Assembly (NCBI GenBank): GCA_029204225.1
Contig: CM055094.1
Span: forward strand, 23,830,541 to 23,894,540
Direction of reading: 5' to 3'
DNA: 64,000 bases
Origin: Diphasiastrum complanatum
Lineage: Eukaryota > Streptophyta > Lycopodiopsida > Lycopodiales > Lycopodiaceae
The notes under the pieces were generated by a model. That model worked only from the letters and a program-made list of their open reading frames with translations. It did no database searches and was not told the origin of the DNA. Position 1 is the stretch's first letter; every line of letters begins with the position of its first letter. A program made the position numbers and the translations under genes. Positions 21,926 to 32,249 of this stretch are shown here, piece by piece.

Positions 21926-22349
21926 AGGGCTTGCTAAAGACTATCTGCGACCAGAATTTGGGAGAGTCTACATAGCATTGAGTCATTACTCAATTTGAAT
22001 GGCAAGTGGTCTGTAGAGTCCTCAAGAGGGCTTGCTAAAAACTATCCGCCTAAGATCTGGGAGAGTCCACATAGCATTGAGTCATGACTCAATTTGAATG
22101 GTAAGTGGTCTGTAGAGTCCTCAATAACCAACAAACCAAAAGGGCTTGCTAAAGACTGTCCGACTAGGATCTGGGAGAGTCCACATAGCATTGAATCATG
22201 ACTCAATTTGAATGGCAAGTGGTCTGTAGAGTCCTCAATAACCAACCAACCAAACGGGGCTTGGTAAAGACTATCCGACTAGGATGGACAATCTGCATAG
22301 CATTGAGTCATGACTCAATTTGAACAGCAAGTGATCTACAGATCCTCAA
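21926..22349. repeat. Four-unit tandem repeat (101-115 bp) with an 18-bp palindrome per unit
   Basis: Units start with AGGGCTTG at 21926, 22027, 22141 and about 22256. Each carries ATTGAGTCATGACTCAAT, a perfect 18-bp palindrome in units 2 (22076-22093) and 4 (22302-22319) and one base off in units 1 and 3. Units 2 and 3 share an extra CAATAACCAACNAACCAAA tail, absent from unit 1. TGAGTCA/TGACTCA is also the bZIP/AP-1 type core, but nothing shows binding here. Confidence 0.9.
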
Positions 22350-22989
22350 TGCTTAGTCGTACCCATGGCCTGTTGGCTTGTTTTTGGAATCCCTGAACAT
22401 GAGGGTTTAAGAACTAGGCCAAGAAAAAAGGGTGCTTAGTACACGAGGTTCTCGAACGTTAGTTGCTCAAAGATGAAATGTGGGTAGTGGAGAATGCTAC
22501 CACGTAACAAAAGCAATCTAAATTTTTGAGAGGTTTTGCAAAGCATTTGTTGTTGTTGTTTTTGTTTTATGAAGTGTGTGGTGTAGTAGAGGCTAGATTA
22601 GAATGGACACTTGTACAATCTCACCGTCCCTTAGGGCATATACAAAATAACGTGTCTGAGCAGAAAAATATTGGCCTGACGATGAATTGCAAGACCTAGC
22701 TATGGAGTATCTTAACTTCAATACTAGACCAACCAAGAAAGCTTGAGAAACTTGAAAACATCACATACAAGGAGAATTGCATAAGCACCTCACAACACCA
22801 AAAGTTAGAAGAAAAAATGAATTGATATGAGTGAGCTACTTGGCCAAGTGGGCCACTTGCACTAATTTACTCAACTTACAAAAGGGGGGTCTCATGTATT
22901 TAATTAATAACATGCCCCATGAGTTATGTACAACTTACAACATAATCAGTGCTTAGCCAAAGGGGTAAAATAGGCATTACTCTTCAGCA
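22350..22989 (-). repeat. 3' LTR region of the copia at 22990-25405
   Basis: On the minus strand the LTR begins TGCTGAAGAG at 22989, after the purine tract at 22990-22999. The left edge is not defined. No frame is coding-like. Confidence 0.55.
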
Positions 22990-25405
22990 CCCCCCCTTAA
23001 TGGCTATTTTATTCAAGCTAACACCCAAGAAAGTTCTGAACTTTTCAAACTTATCTTTACTGAGTGGTTTCGTAAAGATATCAACTATCTGGTCGGTGGT
23101 GTCGCAATAAGTTAGCTCGATCTCTCCACTATGCACTTTCTCCCATACAAAGTGCTGGTCCACCTCTATGTGTTTCGTCCGTGCATGATAGACTGGATTT
23201 CTCACAAGCTGAATGCAGCTTTGGTTATCACAATGCAACAATGTAGGTCTTACTTGAGCGGTCTACATATCCTCAACTAAACGTCGTAACCAAATAGCTT
23301 CACAGGCGGACCTCGTAGTCGCCCTGTACTCAGCTTCAGTAGATGATAGGGCAATAGTAGGCTGCTTCTTGCTGCACCAAGATATAGCCCCTGAACCTAG
23401 GCTAAAAGCAATAGCCTGTTGTCGATCTCTGATCGTCTCTATCACCTGTCCAATCAGAATCTGAATAACCCTCCAACTCAAGGTCACCATCATCAGTGTA
23501 TTTAATCCCATAGGTCATAGTCCCTCTCACATATCGTAGAATCCGCTTGGCTGCCTTCCAATGTAATTCGATAGGCTTACTCATAAATTGACCTGCGATC
23601 CCAACCGCATAAGCAATATTTGGCCTGGTGGTAGTAAGGTAAATCAGGCTGCCCACCAATTGGCGATAGAGAGTCGCATCTACAAATGCTAGACCATCAT
23701 CTCTTGATGGCTTGTTACTTGCATCCATGGGTGTGCTAATTGGCTTTCTTGCATATTAAACCTCTTCAATAATTTATGTGCATACTTTGCCTAAGAGATG
23801 AAAAAACAATGCTTCCCTTTTCCAAACCTCAACTCCTAGGCAATAGTGTAGCAAACCTAAATCTTTCATCTCAAACTCACTAGGAAATTTTTTCTTAACA
23901 CAAGCAATAAGCTTTTTATTGCTTCTTGTGATGAGTAAATCATCCACATAGAGCACAACAACAACAAAGTCTTAGCCTTCCTTGAAGACATATAGATTGC
24001 AATCAAACTTACTCTTCTCAAACTCTTGCCTTGCAAAATTCGGCTATAAAAAGCCCTTGACGCCTGTTTGAGCCCATACAAGGCTTTTCTAAGCCTGCAA
24101 ACCAGATGCTCTATGTATGTTATCTCAAACCCCTACGGTTGTTCCATGTAAAACTCCTCCTGTAGGTGCCCATTAAGAAAGGCACTCTTGACATCCATTT
24201 GATGGACAACCCAATCAAAATATGAGGCTAAGGCCAAAACGGTGATAGATGTCATCGGCGTAGCCTTTCGCCACTAACCTTGCCTTGTACTTGTCCATTG
24301 TTCCATTGGCATGAAACTTGGTCTTATAGACCCACTTGCAACCTATTGGTTGCTTCCCTTATGGTAATGTAGTAACCTCCCATGTGTCGTTCTTGACAAT
24401 GGAGTCATACTCCTCCTCAGCATGTTGCCATACCTTTTCCTTCACGGCTTCATGAAAGAATTGTGGCTCATCTGCATCCAGAATTGTGGACATAAATGCA
24501 AAGTTAATCTCTTGTCTCTCATGAGACCTAAAAGATCTTCTGGCATCCTATTCACTGCTCTCTCCTTCTTCCATTGTTTGACCCTCTTTGATTGTTTCCC
24601 AATACCACCTAGGTAGCTTCTTCCTAGTGATAGGCGATGTGGATGGTGACCACATATCCCATGGTACTGTCTTAGTCTTCTGTTTGTCCCCAATTTCAAC
24701 TTCTGGTACTTGGCCATATTGAGGTCTCGATTTAGTTTGTTCATGCACCTATTGTTGCACTTGCTCTTGAGGCTCACAGTGCTCTAGACTAGGCTCCTCA
24801 TCTGTGGAATGAATCAAGGGTAAGAACTCAGTAGTTGCATCTTTCTCCTGCTCCTGTACCTTGGGTGAATGCTCTTCGTCAAAGATGACATCTCGACTTA
24901 GGATCTTCTTCTTGTTCTTCTGCAAGTCCTTTGGTATATGTGCATACGCTGCTGTACACCCAAATACTCGAAAGCTGCCACTTTGGACTTGTTGCCACTA
25001 TACGCTTCTTCAACGTGATTCCTTCAACCACTTTCGTTGGGCTTCTATTCAATAGAGAAACAACAGTTGCTACCGCTTCTGCCCAAAAGAAATTTGGCAA
25101 CCCTTTGCTTTGAGCATGCTCCTCGCACACTCGACTATAGACTTATTTTTCCGCTCAGCCACACCATTTTGCTACGATGTATGTGGAGCGGCAAATTGTC
25201 TCTTTATCCCACATGCATTGCAAAGATCTGTGAACTCATCAGAAATATACTCACCACCCTTATCTGACCTAAGAGTCTTTAGCCTCTTTCCTGTGTAGTT
25301 TTCCACCAAGGCTTTCCACTGTTTGAAGTATTTGAAAGCTTCAGACTTTTGCCTCAGAAAATAGACCCATACCTTCCGTGAGAAATCATCTACGAAGGTC
25401 ATGAA
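22990..25405 (-). pseudogene. Copia integrase-RT-RNase H, 5' truncated
   Basis: Reading right to left: integrase core with FFMTFVDDFSRKVWVYFLRQ and RSDKGGEY then, after a broken PQQNG site (TGA/TAG near 25172), AERKN-like residues and LPNFFWAEAVATVVSLLNRS. Next comes a linker; then reverse transcriptase with MYGLKQASRAFYS, LYVDDLLITRSNKKLI and MKDLGLLHYCLGVEV; then RNase H with YSDSDWTGDRDDQRSTTGYC, LSSTEAEYRA and the tail DTTDQIVDIFTKPLSKDKF. The polypurine tract TTAAGGGGGGG (22990-22999) follows. Several frameshifts and stops (near 23263, 23729, 24100) mean it is dead. The N-terminal half (gag, protease, first integrase Asp) is missing; the break is at about 25405. Confidence 0.88.
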
Positions 25406-26341
25406 AAACAGTTCGAACCGGGCCAACCGCGGTTCGACACAACTATGCTAAGGAGCATCAATCAAACATTGGTCAAGGTGGCTTCTAGCTATACAAAGCT
25501 TCTTATCGAAGTAAAACCTCATCAGAATTCGAATATCTTCCTTGATGCCGATACTCCACAAGATTCACTCATTGTATCAATTCTACATATTATGAAGCAA
25601 GTGTTAGTACAAATCATAATCATTTGCAAGTGATGGTTCCTTTTGTTCTCAAAAGCCATGCTGCCAGTTGTTCCAAGCAGGATGATGAAGATAACAGCAA
25701 TATATGGAAGTCAGTAATATTTGAACCAGCTAAAAGAACATCAACCCCGATTGGGAGAAAAACCATACATTGTAATACAAGAGCAAAAAAGTTAAAAAAG
25801 TGTTTGTACATTTCCAACTAGAATAAAGAATTGTCCAGTCGTGATATTCCAATAAATACTAAAGAATTTCCAAGTATTGACTGCATTCCCTAACTTATCA
25901 CAAATAAGACAATCTTGTAAGAACAGGGAGTTTAAAGATGTAGTCATAATACTAGCCAATAAATCACACACACAATGTCATGATTCCCTGCATTGTCGAT
26001 TAATATACTTTGATCTATTTCTTTAATTATAAACCTTGCATGAAATGACTTCACATACACTTCTGATTTCTAGAGCAATTGATCTTTGATACTCAAATGT
26101 CTAACAAATATTGCCACATGCTACAGCCTATTGTGAGTAATAGCGTGCTTGTCTCAGGAGAGTCTAATTTAGCATATTCGACTTACCATGTCCAAGATGA
26201 CACACTTGTTTCCCAAGGGTATACACAATCACCATCCTAAAAGAGCTATCTCAAATCTCATAATATGAAGCTTCTAATAAGAAATAACATCCTATGCTTC
26301 TTCTAACTTCAAATTTGCTCCCACTAACAAGTTTCAAAGAA
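25406..26341 (+). other. Unrecognised; two short plus-strand frames
   Basis: An ATG frame at 25445-25633 (62 codons, KLLIEVKPHQNSNIFLDADT) is followed in another frame by 25624-25821. They look protein-like but match no family I know. GTTCGAACCG...CGGTTCGAC at 25411-25438 is an inverted repeat right at the copia truncation point. The rest is probably 3' flank of the COX5C gene. Confidence 0.35.
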
Positions 26342-27155
26342 TCAGCTCACTTCAACTTTGATCTCATTCTTTTCTAAGGCAGAGTAAAACTCTTCCATCT
26401 TTCGCTTCTCATTAACGTGATGCATCTTCCACAATGCTCCTCCTACAGCATACCACAAAAATAGCCCAAATGAAAAAATAGTGGAAATAGCAATAATAAA
26501 AGACAAAGCGAAATTCTACCATGCCCTCCCCTGCAAACCTACCGCATGCAGTCTCCGAAGAATTTTCCGATTTGCAAGTTAAGGTCAAAAAGAAGTTTAA
26601 GCTCTTGTTCAACTTCTGCTCTGACAGAGTGAAAATGCCTGCCGAAACCTAAAACTTTTGAATGAATAACAAAAGGAATCCAAATCTTGCAAGCATAGAA
26701 GCTTGATCACAGCTTCTGACCCAATCTATATTTCCTGACTCTACCGCATGCAGTCTCCGTACAGTTTGCCGACTGGTAAGGTAAGGTCAAAGAAGTTATA
26801 AAATTAAAATATATGTTCAAATTGTGCTCTGACAGAGTGAAATGCCTGCCGAGACCTAAAATTTGTGAAAAAATATATCAAAGGAGATCCATAATAGAAG
26901 CTTAAGACGTAAAAGCCACAGCTTCTTCTGACCTAATCTAGATGAAATGCTAATCAAGCATGAAGAATTCGCAAGCGTGTGATCGTAACTCTTCAGCATT
27001 GCCGTGAAAAGAAAAAAAACAAGATATAAGATGCGAAAAAGGGAAATATGACCGAATAGTCCGAGGGCCATACCGTAGCAAAGCTCTTTCACCACGCTGG
27101 GGCTGGCCCGAGTGGAAGCAGAAACCGCCGCATGCGCAAGCTTTGGAGCTCCCAT
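26342..27155 (-). CDS. COX5C: Cytochrome c oxidase subunit 5C-like protein
   Basis: Two exons: 27053-27155 (103 nt, ATG at 27155) and 26342-26442 (101 nt, TGA at 26342-26344), phase 1 junction, donor G|GTCATA, acceptor GCTGTAG|GA, intron 610 bp. The joined protein is 67 aa; plant COX5C proteins are about 63-64. Seen: LAHA near the start, SPSVVKELCYGMALGL (start of the single membrane helix) in exon 1, and LWKMHHVNEKRKMEEFY then LEKNEIKV in exon 2. In the family the pattern is AHA..PSVVKE, ALGL..G..WKMHHWNEQRKTR.FY..LEKGEI. Known role: small nuclear-encoded, plant-type subunit of mitochondrial complex IV, spanning the inner membrane. Differences such as V for W after MHH suggest a lineage far from flowering plants, or relaxed constraint. 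Both frames are intact, so I read it as functional; expression is not shown. Confidence 0.85.
26541..26940. repeat. 202-bp tandem duplication inside the COX5C intron
   Basis: ACCGCATGCAGTCTCCG begins at 26541 and again at 26743. Further shared blocks are GCTCTGACAGAGTGAAA, ATGCCTGCCGA(A/G)ACCTAAAA and the CACAGCTTCT(TCT)GACC(C/T)AATCTA end. The second copy has small deletions and substitutions. Confidence 0.85.
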
Positions 27156-27606
27156 TTTTCTCTTCTTCCTCTTACTCTTCCTCGTCCTCCTTCCTCCTTC
27201 GTTTTCTCTCTTCCTCTTCCTCTTCTCCGCTCGCTATTCAAGGAAAACTGTGAAACCCTTTCCTTTCCTTTCCTTTCTAATAGAGGCTTTATTGGCCTTT
27301 GCAACGGCATAGTAAGACTATGTGTTGAGTTCAGTCAATGGAGTTTGATTCATTAGTTCATACACAAAATCAAACCTTTGAAAAAAAATTGTAAGTCTCT
27401 TTAGTGGACCTTGTTGCACCGGAAGGTGCATGTGAATTTAAAAAAACGGATTTGTTGAGGAAGACAACATCATTATGTTATTTTTAAAGAAATAAGCGGT
27501 TTTACGTTCACTTAGAATCTCAACTATCAGACATGTGATTGAATTCATGCTTGCACTGGCGAAGGCTTCTACCTTAGAGATAACTATACAGTTTGCACAT
27601 ATGTAT
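27156..27606. other. 5' flank of COX5C
   Basis: Plus-strand pyrimidine tracts (CTTCTTCCTCTT, TTTCCTTTCC; 27165-27280) would be purine-rich leader on the transcribed strand. No TATA box can be placed with confidence. 27330-27606 holds nothing recognisable. Confidence 0.4.
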
Positions 27607-27622
27607 GTGTGAGTGTGTGTGT

Positions 27623-27654
<32 letters not shown>
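27607..27654. repeat. (GT)n-(AC)n microsatellite
   Basis: A GT run switches to an AC run at 27624/27625, so the two halves are self-complementary. Confidence 0.95.
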
Positions 27655-27659
<5 letters not shown>

Positions 27660-28126
27660 ATGATAGAGTTGCTTATGGGATAAAAAAACAAGTCCTTGCC
27701 ATTTCTTAGGTGCCAAGGGTCTTAATTTTCAATTTATGGTTGGCCATCACTTCGTCAGGCTGAAATGCCCTCATCTCAACTCGACAAGGGTGTGCTTATC
27801 AAAGATCTGGTGCCCAAAAAACTTTTCTTTGTTCTCGTGAGTATTTTAATGTAAGTATTTTCTTGTGCACTTGTAAATCTGTGCACTTGTGGCAACAGAG
27901 GATGCGCAAGGGCAAAAAACATTTATTTAGTATATTTTCCTAAAATTTTATAAAAAAGAAACGTTATCTTGCCAGTGGCAGCAACACAAACTTCTTTTTT
28001 TTTTAATTTAAATAAAAAGATAGATTTGGAAATGCTAGTATATGGGGAATAAAAGTACTAGATAGCAAGTATTTGGACAATGGTGAATGGAAAGAGGCAT
28101 TTTCCAAAAAGTTACATTCAAATGTA
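27655..28126. other. No gene seen
   Basis: About 470 bp, AT-rich, between the two dinucleotide repeats. Confidence 0.5.
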
Positions 28127-28191
28127 ACACACACACACACAAACGCACAAACGCACACACACACACACACACACACACAATATATATATAC
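28127..28191. repeat. (AC)n-(TA)n compound microsatellite
   Basis: AC repeats interrupted by AAACGCACAAACG, ending in TATATATATA. Confidence 0.95.
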
Positions 28192-29265
28192 AAAGAAATT
28201 CACATATAAGAATGGACTAAATCACTAACTTCAAATTAAAGTCTAAATATTTTTGAATGAGCTAAATTACTAACTTTAGTTAAAAAGAAATTCAAGGACA
28301 ACAAAAGAACCGAAGCTTTAAAAATGAAGTATAATTAAGAATTTTAAAACCTTCAACATAGCAAAGAAAAACTTCAAAATGAAATGAAAAAATAAAAAAA
28401 CTAACGGCAAAATCCCCAATGACAACATTGACCGTAACTTCCTCATATTCTTGTGAAAAATAGTCAAAATTTATCTTGGTGATTTTATGATTTTATGTTT
28501 GTGAGTACCTTTCACATGTGTGGAGCATGTTCCCACATGTGTAAAATAGTTAGAAATAGTTTATAATGTTGACTTTAGGGGTATCATAAAGATTGCTAGT
28601 CAAGCATCTTGGTGTCACTAGGTGATAGGGCCAATTTTGGCTTTAGAGGTCAAATGGTCAAATACACATGTTCTGTTATGATTAGGCCAAAATTCAGTTG
28701 TGATGTAACTCAAGCTAGTTAGGTTGCTTACACATGTCAATTTTCGGTTTGATGAGTGATGCACCCTATGTGGTGGCAAAAGTCAAAGGGTCCAATCATA
28801 AGAGAGAGATGTGTTGTAAGGGTCCAATCAAAAGTGAGGGATGTTGCATCACACATCCAATAGGATTAGAGAGGCTATGTTTAAGGGGTCCAATAGGATT
28901 GAAGCATGGATCTCCATGAGTTTCTATATGTACTTTCATTCCCTTCATTAATGTATGAGAGATCTATGAGTTTTTGAGTCAATTTGGAGATTTGCCAATT
29001 TTGCTTGTACTGCCTTCTCTCTCTAGATGAGCCCAAAAGTGGTATTTTCTCTCTCTACCCAAGGAGAGGAGCTTGTTGGGACTTAGTTTATTTCATGAAG
29101 TCTTCCACATGTGTGAAACATTTTTTTGGTAATGAATGAATGCATGTAGAATGGTCTTTTTTGTCTTAGATCTTGTCATTGATCTTGGATTTCAATCAAT
29201 AGGTGATCTATAGTGCATGAGCCAAGCTTAGGAAATCAATTTCACACACATGTGTGAATTTTCAC
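28192..29265 (+). repeat. 5' LTR region of the copia element at 29266 (left edge unknown)
   Basis: It ends in TTTTCACA directly before the primer site. GGTCCAAT occurs four times at 28789-28894, and ACACATGTGTGA palindromic motifs occur at several places. No TG start with a target duplication was found. Confidence 0.45.
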
Positions 29266-29278
29266 ATGATATCAGAGC
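29266..29278 (+). promoter_or_regulatory. Met-tRNA primer binding site variant
   Basis: TGATATCAGAGCC, one change (G to A) from the standard TGGTATCAGAGCC, immediately after an LTR-like CA end. Confidence 0.8.
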
Positions 29279-29335
29279 CTACCTAAGCTTTTGATGCATC
29301 TATCATTCATAGTTTCAAAATTCTCATGAAAATCA

Positions 29336-29409
29336 AGATCTAGAGAGTGTTGGTTGCATCTCCCATGCTATCAGATCTAGAGAGTGTTGGTTGCATCTCC
29401 CATGCTATC
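29336..29409. repeat. Perfect 37-bp tandem duplication
   Basis: AGATCTAGAGAGTGTTGG... is repeated head to tail without mismatch in the retroelement leader, so the duplication is young. Confidence 0.9.
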
Positions 29410-29451
29410 TCAAGAAAATTTGGATCAAGAGGGTTCATTATCATAATTATT

Positions 29452-29537
29452 ACCCGACGAGGTTGGTTCAACTGGTTAGCTTGGCATCTCAAGTTTCTTT
29501 GGTCCCAGGTTCGAGCCTCCCCTTGAAAATCAAGAAG
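29452..29537 (+). mobile_element. tRNA-like SINE, 86 bp, with 16-bp target duplication
   Basis: The exact direct repeat CATTATCATAATTATT flanks it at 29436-29451 and 29538-29553. Inside are a box A-like TGGTTCAACTGG (29464-29475) and a box B GGTTCGAGCC (29508-29517), separated by 32 bp as in tRNA-type RNA polymerase III promoters. The tail is short and A-rich (AAAATCAAGAAG). The body has no non-tRNA domain, so it is much shorter than most plant SINEs. It sits in the leader of the copia element and was inserted there by a target-primed mechanism. Confidence 0.88.
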
Positions 29538-29553
29538 CATTATCATAATTATT

Positions 29554-30117
29554 GAATCATTTCAGGTATTGTATGGAATTCAGTGCTCAAGCACGTGTGA
29601 AGTATAGCCAAATTCATTTGGAAAGTTCTCTTCCAAGTTAGATCCAAATTTGGCGCTAGATAGCTTGTTTGAAAGCTAGGTTTGTCTAATTTTTGTAGCA
29701 ATTTATTTCAATCCATTTGGTAGAGCCAATCAAAAGTTATAAGCTTTTGAAGAGGGTAGGTAGGGCACCTATACTTGTGTGGACACATTTGGTTTGATCA
29801 TATCTTGCCAGTTTGACCAAAAAATTTAAGAAGAGGCTTGCCAATGTCATCTATTTGAGATCTTGAGTGATTTGTGGATTATTGGAGTGTTTCACACGTG
29901 CCAAATATAGTTTGACCCAAACTTTGCCTATACTCCATAAATCATGAGAGGTTGATCTAGTTCAAGAGAGATTGGTAGAGCTAGTGAGATCCATCTCACA
30001 TTTTGTTGCAAGATCTTGCATAAGAGTTGGTAGTACACCTTTCAAGGATCCTATAGTGAGAAAGAAGCAACATTTTATTGTCTAAATCACAAGGAGTCTT
30101 CACTATTACATGGTATC
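29554..30117 (+). other. Rest of the copia leader
   Basis: AT-rich with no frame; it links the primer site and gag. A second TGGTATCTAC near 30111 is only a partial primer match. Confidence 0.45.
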
Positions 30118-30580
30118 TACAGGTTCCTTTCTATTGGAATCTAGTGAAGACTATCTACCTCCAACTATTCTATTTGGAAGGCTAGAATGGAGTCCATTTT
30201 GGTGCTCCAAAAAGTGATGAAGATTGTGCTAGGACTTGAGGAGGAGCCTCAAGAGCCCCAAGAGGTCCAAAAGTACAAAAAGAGAGCTAGGATGGCTCTA
30301 CATATCATAAAGATAAATGTTTCAAATGAATTGTTGTGTGATATTGGCTCATGTACCACATCCAAGGAGGCTTGGGACACATTGGAATCCATCTTGGTGG
30401 AAAAATGAAAGCATCCCACAAAGGACAAGCCAAGAGGAAGGGACAAAGAGCACATTTCATGAGGGACAAGTCAAAGGAGAAGAGTGATGAAGAATCCTCA
30501 CAAACATCAACAAGTTGCAAATCCAACAAGAAGTGCTTCCATTGTGGTAAGAAGGGGCATTTGCTTAGTTAATTGAAGTT
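30118..30580 (+). pseudogene. Copia gag, frame-broken
   Basis: Starting near 30125 the pattern FLLESSEDYLPPT, then MESILVLQKVMKIVLGLEEE, QKYKKRARMALHIIK and GSCTTSKEAWDTLESILVEK parallels the gag at 17270. After the TGA near 30406 another frame carries basic sequence and CFHCGKKGHLLS, a CCHC knuckle missing its last Cys, with a TAA beyond. It is followed by about 240 bp of decayed sequence before an unrelated Ty3 gag at 30822. Confidence 0.8.
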
Positions 30581-30821
30581 TACATAAAGATTTGGTTTTC
30601 ATTTTTGCGAAGGCAAATGTAGCTTCTTGTTGTTTTTCTCTTAAGCTTGGATTGAGCTTGCAAATAGTAGGCTTGGATTGAGCTTACAAACAATAAGATT
30701 GAATGAGTAGAAGTAAATGCTTTTTGTTTGCATTGGATGTAAGAATTGAAGCATTTCTATCATTCTAATTTGAGCACTTGTTGTTGTATTTGCATAACAG
30801 GAAAACACACAAGCAACCCCA

Positions 30822-31328
30822 GTGGATCAAACCAATGAAAACCCAACATTTGATCTATCAAACCCATCCAATGTGACACAAGCTCTTGAACTTTTATACC
30901 AACAAATTCAAGCCACTAATAAACAACTTCTTGAAACTAATCAAAGAAACCAAGACTTAAAGTCTAGGTTAGCCAATCAGAAGAAGCACGTAGTTCCACT
31001 TCCCGTTGAAGTGTTTAAGGGGGAGAAGAAAGGTAGGAACTTACAAGTGGTAAGTTCCTGGCTAAATGCTTGGAACAAATACTTTGCCATGAACCAATTC
31101 CTTGAATCTGAAAAGTTATCCATTGTCACCATGTTCTTTCAAGGAAGAGCCTTAGTTTGGTGGGATGACTTAGTCGCAAAGGGTAATCACCCTTGTACAT
31201 GTGACGCTTTTTGCAAACTTTTTAGGGATTATTTTCTACCACTTTTAGATGACTATGAACATTTCCAAAAGTTGAGTCATCTAACCATGAATAAAGGTTT
31301 GGAACAATTTATTCAAGATTTTTTATAA
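30822..31328 (+). pseudogene. Ty3/gypsy gag fragment
   Basis: The 168-codon frame (open from about 30797, no ATG at its start) holds a Q/N-rich helix, ANQKKHVVPLPVEVFKGEKK, then the retrotransposon gag core FFQGRALVWWDDLVAKGNHP, FCKLFRDYFLPLL and LSHLTMNKGLEQFIQDFL. It matches the pattern WW..L....W..F...F...F.P and L.QG..S...Y of Ty3 gag capsid domains. It ends at TAA 31326-31328, without zinc knuckle, protease or polymerase. A pyrimidine-rich stretch ending in CAG just before 30797 could equally be a splice acceptor or a random junction. Confidence 0.78.

Positions 31329-32249
<921 letters not shown>

Noticed and set aside
29452-29537. Functional tRNA gene
   Set aside because: Box A and box B are present, but the target-site duplication and lack of a plausible acceptor stem mark it as a retroposed copy.
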